Positions 17,752 through 26,529 of a stretch of 64,000 nucleotides of DNA are shown one piece after another. The position numbers were made by a program, and so were the translations under genes. The stretch comes from Flavobacterium jejuense (GTDB lineage Bacteria > Bacteroidota > Bacteroidia > Flavobacteriales > Flavobacteriaceae), in the NCBI RefSeq assembly GCF_006491595.2, contig NZ_VEVQ02000006.1:226196-290195 (forward strand), given 5' to 3'. Within the stretch, counting starts at the first letter, position 1, and every line of letters begins with the position of its first letter. The notes under the pieces are model-generated. The model searched no databases. It was not told the origin of the DNA and was given only the letters and a program-made list of their open reading frames with translations.

Positions 17752-20106
17752 TCACAATAAACCACCACTTTTTTGAGTTTCATTGTTGTCTCTTGATTTT
17801 CTTTGTAAGGCTTTGTTTTTTCCACCTCCAAAACGGTAATTAAAACCTAAATAAACGGTTTGACTTTCCCAATGAAATTCACCAACTTGTCTATAAGGTA
17901 AGTCTCCGTCAAAACTAAATTTCATCGCTTTAAAAATGTCACTAAAACGCGCACTAACAGTTCCTTTTCCTTTTAAAACTGTATAACTAGCTCCTAAATC
18001 GGTTCTCCACATTGGTTTTCTTACGAATTGTAAGTTGATGTCTTTTCCTCTGTACATTCCAAAAAGTTGAAAACGTAAATCTTTAGTAGCTTTGAACGTA
18101 TTATTAATTCTACTATTAAATATGGTTGTATTTGCCTCTACATAATCGGTTGCCACAACACCTCTTATTTTTCTAAAATAAGCATCAATTCCAAAATTGG
18201 CACTCCACCATTTAGTGAAATTTAAATTTCCAGAGATTTCCATACCAAAAGCATCATTGTCCTTGAAATTGTCATATGACAAGATGTTTTTATTGGGATC
18301 AGTTGGACTTTCATAAATATATCTGCTAATTTCATCGTAGATTTTTCTATAAAATATCCCTGAAGTAATAGAACCAATTTTTGTACGTCTTGTGTAATTC
18401 AACTCAAAAGAGTTAGTAAACTGAGGGTCTAAATCAGGATTTCCTTTTGAATCAATCGTTGGTGTAGACCATTCTCTAATAGGGTTTATTTGTTGAATAC
18501 TAGCTCTATCTACTCGTCTTGCTACGCTAAAGTTAAAAGAGTTTTTGTCGTTTGGATTGTAACTCACAAAACCAGAAGGATAAACCGTTATAAAACTATC
18601 TGAAAATTGAGCTTGATTGTTACCAACTTGTCTAAAATCAGCTTCTGCTTCAAATTTTTCTACTCTAGCTCCAGCTTGTGCACTCCATTTTTTCCATTGT
18701 TTGCCGTATGTTGCGTAAGCAGAATAAATTCTTCTTTCATAATTGAAACTTGAATTATATGAGTTATCAATGTTTAATAAATTATCAGTACTTTCAATTC
18801 TTGTTTGTAAACCGGTTTCTAGTTTAGTCGATTCACTTAATGGATTCACATAGTCTAGGTTGATAATTATATTGTCATTATTGTTGGCTACAGTATTTAA
18901 GGTATAGCTAGGAATTAATGGAAAGTCAAAAGTGGTTCTTTCTGGACTATCATTAGTATTATAATTTACTTCTAATTCAATATTTTCTCCTTCTTTTTTG
19001 AAATTATGTTTGTAATCAAAGTTATAAGCCTGAGAATTGCTTTCTGTTTTCGAATTGAAAAGCTGTAAAATATCTGCTGTTGTCATATTTTCATAATCAA
19101 CAAAAGTTCTTCCTATTCCATCACCATCAAATAAATTTTGAGTTGTGTAAAATGAAAGCGTATTGTTGTCATTGATGAAATAATCCATTCCCACTTTAAA
19201 AAGATGAGAAGTGTTTTTATTGTTGAATTTAAAATCCTGACGGTTTTTATTATTGGTTTCGAAACTGTTTATGAAACCATCATTTGCATTTTTTCCATGA
19301 TTGAACCCATAATTGCCATAAAAATTAACTTTTCCAGTTTTATAATTCAAATCGAAAGAGGAGTTTGCTTTTGGTGTAATACCAAATGTTACTCCAGAAT
19401 TGATAGAGCCATTAAAACCATCATTTGCATTTTTATGTAATACAATGTTAATAATACCACTCATCCCTTCAGGATTATATTTTGCTGAAGGATTTGTAAT
19501 TAATTCGATTTGTTTGATAGAAGCCGATGGAATCTGTTTTAACAATTGTTCAGGGGAAATATTGGTTGGTTTTCCATCAATTAAAATTCGTACATTAGAA
19601 TTACCTCTTAAAGTAATTTGATTTGTCTGAGGATCAACTGAAACTGAAGGAATATTATTCATTATTTCTCCAGCAGAAGCTCCAGCACTAATTAAATCTT
19701 TCCCAACATTAATGACTTTCCTGTCGATTTTTTGTTCCATAATAGAGCGTTCTTTTACGACTTCTACTCCAGCTAATTGAGCAACATCTTCTTCAATAGC
19801 AAGTGTTCCCATGTCTATTCTAGTATTAGTGGTTAAATCTACTTCTTTTAAAAGTGTTTTGTAACCAATAAACTGGATTTCTACACTATACTTTTGTGGA
19901 ACTAATTTGCTAATTTCAAAATTTCCGGTCTCATTGGTAATGCCACCTGTTACAATAGCATCATTGTTTTTAACAACAATAGTTACGTAAGGTAAAGGTT
20001 CATTCGTTTTTTTGTCAATTACTTTTCCAGAAATATTCCCAGAACTTTGAGCAAATAGGTTGATACAACTACTCAAGGTAAGTAAAATAAATAATTTTAA
20101 TTTCAT
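17752..20106 (-). CDS. TonB-dependent receptor with carboxypeptidase-like regulatory domain
   Basis: This 784-aa outer-membrane receptor has a signal peptide (to about residue 19, LFAQ). A CarboxypepD_reg-like Ig-type domain (about 22-105: GNISGKVIDKKTNEPLPYVTI) is followed by a plug (about 120-225: IMNNIPSVSVDPQTNQITL, VRILIDGKPTNISPEQLL, ISPSAKYNPEGMSGIINIVL-like text) and a long barrel with an RRVDRASIQQINP stretch. It belongs to the PF14905 outer-membrane beta-barrel family. The substrate is unknown. It is a single gene; the stop is 4 nt from the terminator stem. Confidence 0.9.
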   Translation of the reverse strand: MKLKLFILLTLSSCINLFAQSSGNISGKVIDKKTNEPLPYVTIVVKNNDAIVTGGITNETGNFEISKLVPQKYSVEIQFIGYKTLLKEVDLTTNTRIDMGTLAIEEDVAQLAGVEVVKERSIMEQKIDRKVINVGKDLISAGASAGEIMNNIPSVSVDPQTNQITLRGNSNVRILIDGKPTNISPEQLLKQIPSASIKQIELITNPSAKYNPEGMSGIINIVLHKNANDGFNGSINSGVTFGITPKANSSFDLNYKTGKVNFYGNYGFNHGKNANDGFINSFETNNKNRQDFKFNNKNTSHLFKVGMDYFINDNNTLSFYTTQNLFDGDGIGRTFVDYENMTTADILQLFNSKTESNSQAYNFDYKHNFKKEGENIELEVNYNTNDSPERTTFDFPLIPSYTLNTVANNNDNIIINLDYVNPLSESTKLETGLQTRIESTDNLLNIDNSYNSSFNYERRIYSAYATYGKQWKKWSAQAGARVEKFEAEADFRQVGNNQAQFSDSFITVYPSGFVSYNPNDKNSFNFSVARRVDRASIQQINPIREWSTPTIDSKGNPDLDPQFTNSFELNYTRRTKIGSITSGIFYRKIYDEISRYIYESPTDPNKNILSYDNFKDNDAFGMEISGNLNFTKWWSANFGIDAYFRKIRGVVATDYVEANTTIFNSRINNTFKATKDLRFQLFGMYRGKDINLQFVRKPMWRTDLGASYTVLKGKGTVSARFSDIFKAMKFSFDGDLPYRQVGEFHWESQTVYLGFNYRFGGGKNKALQRKSRDNNETQKSGGLL

Positions 20107-20255
20107 TTTAATAACTGTTTAACGTGATTTGATTGATGATATATAATAGACTGTATATTTTTTAATTTGTTACACCATCAAGTTTTATTTGGCTTTTTTT
20201 TAACAATTTTGGTAAAATTATACTGACTAATTACCAATTACTAACCACTAATCAC

Positions 20256-20263
20256 TAAATTTG
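20256..20263 (+). promoter_or_regulatory. Promoter -7 element of argS
   Basis: TAAATTTG lies 24 nt before the argS ATG, preceded by a low-complexity run of ACTAAT-like repeats (20220-20255). Confidence 0.65.
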
Positions 20264-20286
20264 CACCTTTATAAAATCAAAGAAAA

Positions 20287-22074
20287 ATGACCTTACAAGA
20301 AACCCTTACGAAACACATTTTAGAAGCCGTTCAATCTGTATTTGATTTAACCATTGAAAAAGTTGAATTTCAAGCGACTAGGAAAGATTTTGAAGGAGAT
20401 ATTACTATGGTTGTTTTTCCATTGGTGAAACTGTTAAAAGGTAACCCAGTCGAAATTGGAACAAAAATTGGAAACTATTTAGTTGAAAATGTAGCTGAGG
20501 TTGAGAAGTTCAATGTAGTAGCTGGATTTTTAAACATAGTAATTTCTGATGTTTTTTATGTGAATTTCTTTAATTCTATCAAGAATAATGAAACTTTTGG
20601 TTTTGTAACTCCGACAGAAGGTGAAAAGTCAGTTATGGTGGAATATTCTTCACCAAATACCAATAAACCTTTGCATTTAGGTCACATACGTAATAATCTA
20701 TTAGGATATTCTGTGGCTGAAATAATTAAAGCTTCTGGAAAAAAAGTATATAAAACGCAAATCATCAACGATAGGGGCATCCATATTTGTAAGTCGATGT
20801 TGGCTTGGCAGAAATTTGGAAATGGAGAAACACCCGAAACCTCTGGTTTGAAAGGAGATAAGTTGGTTGGTAATTTTTATGTCGAATTTGACAAACAGTA
20901 TAAAAAAGAAATAAACGAATTAATAGCTCAAGGAAAGACAGAAGAAGAAGCTAAAAAAGCAGCTCCTTCAATCATTGAAGCCCAAGAAATGCTTCGTAAA
21001 TGGGAAGCAGGTGATGAAGAAGTGGTAGCACTTTGGAAAACTATGAACCAATGGGTTTATGATGGTTTTGAACAAACGTATAAAAATCTTGGTGTTGATT
21101 TTAATATACCAAATTACTACGAAAGCAATACCTATTTATTAGGAAAAGAAGTAGTGCAAATAGGTTTAGAAAAAGGGGTTTTCGAAAAAGACCCAGACGG
21201 TTCAGTATGGATTGATTTAACCGAAGATGGTTTAGATAGAAAAATTGTTTTGCGTTCCGATGGAACAGCAGTTTACATGACACAAGATATTGGAACAGCT
21301 ATTCAACGTGTAAAAGATTATCCAGATGTAGGTGGAATGGTTTATACGGTTGGTAATGAACAAGATTATCATTTTAAAGTATTGTTCTTAATCTTGAAAA
21401 AACTAGGCTTTGATTGGGCTGAAAACTTATTTCATTTAAGTTACGGAATGGTAGAATTGCCTTCTGGAAAAATGAAATCGCGTGAAGGAACCGTTGTAGA
21501 TGCTGATGATTTAATGGAAGAAATGACCGTGACGGCTAAAAATATTTCTGAAGAATTAGGTAAATTAGATGGCTATTCTGAAGAAGAAAAAGTCGCTTTA
21601 TATGAAATAATCGGGCTAGGCGCTTTGAAATATTACATGTTAAAGGTTGACCCTAAAAAACAAATGATGTTCAATCCTGAAGAATCTGTTGATTTTAATG
21701 GAAATACAGGACCATTTATTCAATATACTTATGCTCGTATTCAATCGATTTTAAGAAAAGCCGATTTTGATTATCAAAATACTGTAGTTTCTAGTAGTGT
21801 TGAGATACATGAAAAAGAAAAAGAATTGATTAAGCAAGTACAATTATTTCCAGAGGTGATTCAAAATGCAGCAGAGAATCATAGTCCAGCATTAATAGCG
21901 AACTATATCTATGATTTAGTGAAAGAATTTAATTCTTTTTATCAAAATGTACCTATTTTACCAGAGCAGGATTTAGAGAAAAAAGCTTTTAGAATACAAT
22001 TATCAAAATCAGTGGGTAACACTATTAAAAATGCGTTTCAATTATTAGGAATCCAAGTTCCAAATAGAATGTAG
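20287..22074 (+). CDS. argS: Arginine--tRNA ligase
   Basis: This 595-aa class I synthetase charges tRNA-Arg. The N-terminal Add-1 domain (about residues 1-95) is followed by the catalytic Rossmann domain with HIGH-type motif HLGHIRNN, VEYSSPNTNKPLHLGH context, YTVGNEQDYHFK and the KMSKS counterpart GKMKSREG. The C-terminal DALR anticodon-binding domain begins near FIQYTYARIQSILRKA and ends in GIQVPNRM, the usual C-terminus. It is full length and intact, transcribed alone, with a hairpin terminator downstream. Confidence 0.97.
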   Translation: MTLQETLTKHILEAVQSVFDLTIEKVEFQATRKDFEGDITMVVFPLVKLLKGNPVEIGTKIGNYLVENVAEVEKFNVVAGFLNIVISDVFYVNFFNSIKNNETFGFVTPTEGEKSVMVEYSSPNTNKPLHLGHIRNNLLGYSVAEIIKASGKKVYKTQIINDRGIHICKSMLAWQKFGNGETPETSGLKGDKLVGNFYVEFDKQYKKEINELIAQGKTEEEAKKAAPSIIEAQEMLRKWEAGDEEVVALWKTMNQWVYDGFEQTYKNLGVDFNIPNYYESNTYLLGKEVVQIGLEKGVFEKDPDGSVWIDLTEDGLDRKIVLRSDGTAVYMTQDIGTAIQRVKDYPDVGGMVYTVGNEQDYHFKVLFLILKKLGFDWAENLFHLSYGMVELPSGKMKSREGTVVDADDLMEEMTVTAKNISEELGKLDGYSEEEKVALYEIIGLGALKYYMLKVDPKKQMMFNPEESVDFNGNTGPFIQYTYARIQSILRKADFDYQNTVVSSSVEIHEKEKELIKQVQLFPEVIQNAAENHSPALIANYIYDLVKEFNSFYQNVPILPEQDLEKKAFRIQLSKSVGNTIKNAFQLLGIQVPNRM

Positions 22075-22101
22075 ATTATAACACTTTATTTATATACAAA
22101 T

Positions 22102-22127
22102 AAGAGGTCATTTTAGGCCTCTTTTTT
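22102..22127 (+). terminator. Intrinsic terminator of argS
   Basis: A short stem AAGAGGTC/GGCCTCTT (one wobble pair) is followed by a seven-T run. Confidence 0.7.
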
Positions 22128-22207
22128 TAATAATATATTTCATATATTTGTAAGAAAAGTTGAAAATTTAGAAAAAGAATACTTATTAATGACTTACTTA
22201 GTGTTTG

Positions 22208-23308
22208 ATGTGTAGGGTTATTGCAATAGCAAATCAAAAAGGAGGTGTAGGAAAATCATCTACTTCTATAAATTTAGCAGCTTCACTAGCTGTTTTAGAG
22301 AGAAGAGTACTCCTTATTGATGCAGATCCACAAGCAAATACTTCAAGTTCATTTCCAGTAGTTGATAATGAGAATTGTACATTTACAATTGATTTGTATA
22401 ATTATGCTAAAGATTCAATTAATCCATTTAGGACATTAACACCTAATTTAAGTTTAATTCCAACAAATATTAATTTAGCAAATCTTGAAATTCAAGAAAA
22501 AAATTATTTTGGTACACATCATGAATTAAAGCATTCTTTAGAAGATCTAAAAAAGGAATATGATTATATTATAATAGATTGTGGTCCATCGTTAAACTTT
22601 ATTACTACAAGTTTTTTATGTATTTCAGATTCACTTTTAATACCTGTACAATGTGAATTTTATGCACTCAATGGATTGTTTAAATTATTTAATGTGTTTA
22701 AAACAATTAAACAAGAATATAATCAAAATTTAGATATTGAGGGGATTTTAATAACGATGTATGATAAACGTTTGGCTTTTTCTAATGTCATTGTTGATCA
22801 AATAAAGAATCATTTTAAAACATTAGTATTCAATACTATTATTGTGAGAAATGTAAAAGTTAGTGAAGCGCAAAGTCACAGAAAAACGTTGATTGATTAT
22901 GATGCGAGTAGTAAAGGAGCATTAAATTATTTATCTTTAGCTACAGAAATTATAGAGAACAATAAAAATGATGAAATGAATAATGATAGTTTAGGTAGAA
23001 ACTTAAATCAAATTTTAGAAGAGGCAAAAAATGAAAATGATTTAAGTACTATTTTCGAAAGATTGCCAATTAATAAAGAGAATAAAGACTCCAATTATAT
23101 TTCTAAGAATTATGAAAAGTTAATTGGTTTAAGTAAAAAAGATATAAAAAGTATTTTCTCGGAATCATTCAATGATTTTTACAGTGATGTTTGGGTTTTT
23201 AGAATTAATGAAAAAATCAGTTACTTTAAGAAAAATTATCTTTATATTCACTTTACTAATCAAAAAGTAGAAAAATATGAATTAACTGTTTTTAAACGAA
23301 GAGAATAA
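22208..23308 (+). CDS. ParA/Soj-family ATPase with a C-terminal extension
   Basis: Translation from ATG 22208 (not the TTG at 22205) gives 366 aa. The deviant Walker A KGGVGKSSTSINLA, the A' motif LLIDADPQANTS and Walker B YDYIIIDCGPSL are intact, so it should be an ATP-dependent dimerising ParA. The canonical domain ends near residue 255; about 110 residues follow (LNQILEEAKNENDLSTIFE ... KKNYLYIHFTNQKVEKYEL) that do not resemble ParB and are not normal for ParA. No parB or parS cluster is adjacent. A -7 element TATATTTG lies at 22143-22150. It may position a protein cargo rather than DNA; that is inference. Confidence 0.82.
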   Translation: MCRVIAIANQKGGVGKSSTSINLAASLAVLERRVLLIDADPQANTSSSFPVVDNENCTFTIDLYNYAKDSINPFRTLTPNLSLIPTNINLANLEIQEKNYFGTHHELKHSLEDLKKEYDYIIIDCGPSLNFITTSFLCISDSLLIPVQCEFYALNGLFKLFNVFKTIKQEYNQNLDIEGILITMYDKRLAFSNVIVDQIKNHFKTLVFNTIIVRNVKVSEAQSHRKTLIDYDASSKGALNYLSLATEIIENNKNDEMNNDSLGRNLNQILEEAKNENDLSTIFERLPINKENKDSNYISKNYEKLIGLSKKDIKSIFSESFNDFYSDVWVFRINEKISYFKKNYLYIHFTNQKVEKYELTVFKRRE

Positions 23309-23383
23309 GTAGTTTTTTTATAAACAATAGTCTATTTCTTTCTTGTTTTTCAAATTGTTGATTATATTTTTTTACTGAAATAA

Positions 23384-23427
23384 GTAACAAAAGTTACATG
23401 CATTCTTAGCATTCTTGCGTATTTTTG
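23384..23427 (+). promoter_or_regulatory. CRP/FNR-type site plus promoter of cydAB
   Basis: GTAAC-AAAA-GTTAC (23384-23397) is a perfect inverted repeat with a 4-nt spacer, the geometry of FNR-type sites. Its centre is 36.5 bp upstream of the last G of the -7 element TATTTTTG (23420-23427). No TTTG box is present about 19 nt upstream of the -7 element, as expected for an activator-dependent promoter. Confidence 0.7.
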
Positions 23428-23443
23428 TACAAATACAACTACA

Positions 23444-24775
23444 ATGGAAGAAATGTTATTCTACGATAGAATGCAATTTGCATTTACTATCACGTTTCAT
23501 TACTTATTTCCACAACTTACTATGGGACTTTCCCTAATTATTGTTTATTTCAAGTGGAAATTTATAAAAACACAATCCGAACACTATAATGATGCTGCTA
23601 AATTTTGGATGCGTATTTTTGCACTCAATTTTGCTATGGGTGTTGTTACAGGAATTCCTATGGAATTTCAGTTTGGAACCAATTGGGCCAAATTCTCTGA
23701 ACTAACAGGAGGTATCATTGGACAAACCTTAGCGATGGAAGGTATGTTTTCCTTTTTTTTAGAATCGTCCTTTTTAGGGCTTTTTTTATTTGGGGAAAAA
23801 CTCCTAGGACAAAAACTCCATTTTCTTACAGGATTTTTAGTTTTCTTAGGTTCTTGGGCAAGTGGTTTCCTTATTATAGCTACGCATTCTTGGATGCAAA
23901 ATCCTGTAGGTTATGAAGTTTTAGCAAATGGGAAATTTGTTTTAAATAATTTTGGAGCTCTATTTACCAATCCTTGGTTGTGGCCTTCTTATTTACACAA
24001 TCAAGCGGCCTCATTGGTGACAGCTTCTTTTGTGGTAGCAGGGATAGGAGCTTTTTATATTCTAAATAAAAAGAACGTTGAATCTGGAAAACTATTCCTG
24101 AAAACTGGAGTGATTTTTGGATTGATTGCAAGTTTAATAGTGGCTATGCCAACTGGAGATATGTTAGCTAAAAATGTTGTCAAACATCAACCCGTAACTT
24201 TCGCAGCGATGGAAGGTATTTTTCACACCGAAAAAGGAGGTTCTGAAATCATTTTAATTGGTCAGCCTGATGTGAAAAATAAAAAACTTGACAATAAAAT
24301 TGCAGTACCTAATATTTTAAGTTTTCTAACTTATGGCAATTGGGAACAAGAAGTAAAAGGACTAGAAGAATATTCAGAAGACGTGCATCCCACTAATATT
24401 TCAGGTTTGTATTATGGCTATCATATTATGGTTGGTTTAGGAACTATTTTCATTGGATTAATGGCTTTTGCACTTTTTCAATTAATTCGAAAAAAACTCT
24501 ATACTACAAAATGGGTTTTATGGACACTAGTATTCATGATGCCATTTCCATATATAGCAAACACCACGGGCTGGTATACAGCAGAATTGGGAAGACAACC
24601 TTGGTTGGTGTATAATTTGCTAAGAACAGCAGAAGGAGCTTCACCTACTGTTTCTTCAGGTAACACTTTATTTACCTTATTAGGATTTATAGGATTGTAT
24701 CTTCTGTTAGGAATGTTATTCTTACTATTAGTTGGAAAAATTGTTCGTAAAGGACCAAAACCTCAAACTCATTAA
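23444..24775 (+). CDS. cydA: Cytochrome bd ubiquinol/menaquinol oxidase subunit I
   Basis: This 443-aa multi-pass inner-membrane protein holds the three haems of the bd oxidase, which oxidises quinol and reduces O2 to water. His19 in FTITFHYLFPQLTMG is the conserved haem ligand, and the GRQPW signature (WYTAELGRQPWLVYNLL) marks the C-terminal part. The protein is shorter than E. coli CydA, indicating the short Q-loop type. cydB follows 3 nt later. A GTAAC-N4-GTTAC site in the promoter suggests control by a CRP/FNR-type regulator responding to low O2 or nitrosative/sulfide stress. Confidence 0.96.
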   Translation: MEEMLFYDRMQFAFTITFHYLFPQLTMGLSLIIVYFKWKFIKTQSEHYNDAAKFWMRIFALNFAMGVVTGIPMEFQFGTNWAKFSELTGGIIGQTLAMEGMFSFFLESSFLGLFLFGEKLLGQKLHFLTGFLVFLGSWASGFLIIATHSWMQNPVGYEVLANGKFVLNNFGALFTNPWLWPSYLHNQAASLVTASFVVAGIGAFYILNKKNVESGKLFLKTGVIFGLIASLIVAMPTGDMLAKNVVKHQPVTFAAMEGIFHTEKGGSEIILIGQPDVKNKKLDNKIAVPNILSFLTYGNWEQEVKGLEEYSEDVHPTNISGLYYGYHIMVGLGTIFIGLMAFALFQLIRKKLYTTKWVLWTLVFMMPFPYIANTTGWYTAELGRQPWLVYNLLRTAEGASPTVSSGNTLFTLLGFIGLYLLLGMLFLLLVGKIVRKGPKPQTH

Positions 24776-24778
24776 ACT

Positions 24779-25855
24779 ATGGAATTTTTTTGGTATATCG
24801 TTTTAATCATCATGTTAGCGACCTATGTGGTTTTAGATGGTTATGATTTTGGAGCAGGTATTGTACATTTCTTTTTCGCAAAAACAGAAAAAGATAAAAA
24901 AAATATTACCAATGCTATTGGCCCTTTTTGGGATGCCAATGAAGTATGGTTGATTGCTACAGGAGGTGTTTTGTTTTTTGCTTTTCCCACACTTTATGCT
25001 TCTTCGTTTAGTGGTTTCTATTTGCCATTAATCATGATTTTATGGTTGCTTATTTTTAGAGCCGTTGGGTTAGAGTTAAGAGGACAAGTACATCATCCTA
25101 TGTGGGAAGCCATTTGGGATAAAGCTTTTGGAATAGCAAGTTTACTTTTAGCGTTGTTTTTTGGAGTAGCTTTAGGTAATGTTGTTAGAGGCGTAAATCT
25201 GGGTATGGTAGAAAATGGAATTTCCACAGAAGAAGCACATTATTTCTTTTTACCACTTTGGAACCCTACTTTTAGTCCACAAGCAAATCATTTAGGAATC
25301 ATCGATTGGTTTACTTTATTGCTAGGAATTATTAGTGTAGTAGCTTTGACCATTCACGGTGCAAATTGGATTATCTTCAAAACGAATTCTGATATTAATG
25401 TAAAATTAAAAGAAGTAATTTTTAAGTTGAATTTTGCACTCTTAGGTTTAGTTATTATATCTATTTTTATTTGGCACATCATTGAACCAAAGCCTTTTCA
25501 TAATTTTTTTAAATATCCCTTTCTTTGGTTATTACCAATACTAATGCTTATAGGACTTTTAGGTCTATTCAAAGTAAAAACATTAAAAAAAGACGGATTA
25601 GGTTTTCTGTTTTCGACGCTTTTTTTAGTTGGTGGTTTAGCTTCAACAGTAGCTTCCATTTTTCCAAATTTATTACCTTCAACAAACAAAATAAATCCTT
25701 CTTTAACATTGTATAATGTAGCAGCAGACCACTATGGACTTTCAGTGGGTGTTTATTGGTTTATCATAGCTATTTTACTAGTAATTGCATATTTTGTAAT
25801 CCAATACAAAGTGTTTAAGGGTAAAATGGATGATGTAGGTTATGGAGAGCATTAA
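24779..25855 (+). CDS. cydB: Cytochrome bd ubiquinol/menaquinol oxidase subunit II
   Basis: This 358-aa inner-membrane protein has about eight membrane segments. The N-terminal YVVLDGYDFGAGIVHFFF and GPFWDANEVWLIATGG motifs are diagnostic for CydB, the structural partner of CydA. The gene starts 3 nt after the cydA stop, forming a two-gene operon closed by a terminator. No cydX-type small subunit lies directly after it, but a 43-codon gene of unknown role occurs at 28076 after the next two genes. Confidence 0.96.
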   Translation: MEFFWYIVLIIMLATYVVLDGYDFGAGIVHFFFAKTEKDKKNITNAIGPFWDANEVWLIATGGVLFFAFPTLYASSFSGFYLPLIMILWLLIFRAVGLELRGQVHHPMWEAIWDKAFGIASLLLALFFGVALGNVVRGVNLGMVENGISTEEAHYFFLPLWNPTFSPQANHLGIIDWFTLLLGIISVVALTIHGANWIIFKTNSDINVKLKEVIFKLNFALLGLVIISIFIWHIIEPKPFHNFFKYPFLWLLPILMLIGLLGLFKVKTLKKDGLGFLFSTLFLVGGLASTVASIFPNLLPSTNKINPSLTLYNVAADHYGLSVGVYWFIIAILLVIAYFVIQYKVFKGKMDDVGYGEH

Positions 25856-25867
25856 TAATTAAATTTT

Positions 25868-25892
25868 AAAAGTGTCTTTTTAGGCACTTTTT
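25868..25892 (+). terminator. Intrinsic terminator of cydAB
   Basis: A stem AAAAGTG(T)C/G(G)CACTTTT is followed by a T run, ending just before the FNR-type site of the next operon. Confidence 0.75.
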
Positions 25893-25896
25893 TTAT

Positions 25897-25940
25897 GTAA
25901 CAAATGTAACTGTAGTATTCTGGAAATTTAACCAAATTTG
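25897..25940 (+). promoter_or_regulatory. CRP/FNR-type site plus promoter of the DUF2202-SQR operon
   Basis: GTAAC-AAAT-GTAAC (25897-25910) differs from GTAAC-N4-GTTAC at one base. Its centre is again 36.5 bp upstream of the last G of the -7-like element CAAATTTG (25933-25940), the same spacing as at cydA and the RND operon. Confidence 0.6.
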
Positions 25941-25965
25941 TATAGTAACCTCAAGTCATATACAA

Positions 25966-26487
25966 ATGAAAAATAAAATAAAATTTAGATTTTTAGCAAT
26001 CTTGTTAGTAACCTTAACAAATATTTTTTGTCAAAATAACTCTGATACCAAAATCCTATCACAAGAAGAAATCAATACTATGAGATTCATGTTAGAAGAA
26101 GAAAAAGTAGCTTTTGATGTGTATACTTTTTTAGGTGAAAAATGGAATTTACAAGTATTTGCTAATATCAAGCGAAGTGAAGCCAAACACATGGGAGCCA
26201 TGAAAGGACTACTAGAACGAAATACTATTTCATATCAAATTAGTAGTGAGTCAGGAGTTTTTTTTAATGAAGAACTAAAAATAATGTATAACAATTTAAT
26301 CGCTAAAGGGTCGCTTTCAGTAATCGATGCCTTGGAAGTAGGTAAAGCAATTGAAGAAAAAGACATAGAAGATTTACAAGTTGCCATTAGTCATTCCAAT
26401 GATAGTTATACTAAACAAGTTTATACTAATTTGTTAAATGCTTCTTATAATCATTTAAATGCTTTTAATCGCAATCTATCGAGATAG
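25966..26487 (+). CDS. DUF2202 ferritin-like protein, exported
   Basis: This 173-aa protein has an N-terminal hydrophobic signal (about residues 1-22). Its helical body is of DUF2202 type: MRFMLEEEKVAFDVYTFLGEKW, IKRSEAKHMGAM, VGKAIEEKDIEDLQVAI and ASYNHLNAFNRN. The spaced Glu and His residues (EEEK, E-x-x-H, EEKDIED, NHLNAF) are those of a ferritin-like diiron four-helix bundle, suggesting metal or peroxide chemistry; activity is not established for the family. It lies 42 nt upstream of the SQR-like gene, probably in one operon. Confidence 0.8.
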   Translation: MKNKIKFRFLAILLVTLTNIFCQNNSDTKILSQEEINTMRFMLEEEKVAFDVYTFLGEKWNLQVFANIKRSEAKHMGAMKGLLERNTISYQISSESGVFFNEELKIMYNNLIAKGSLSVIDALEVGKAIEEKDIEDLQVAISHSNDSYTKQVYTNLLNASYNHLNAFNRNLSR

Positions 26488-26529
26488 TACTAGAATTAAA
26501 CCAATAACTAACTACTAAAATAATTTAAA

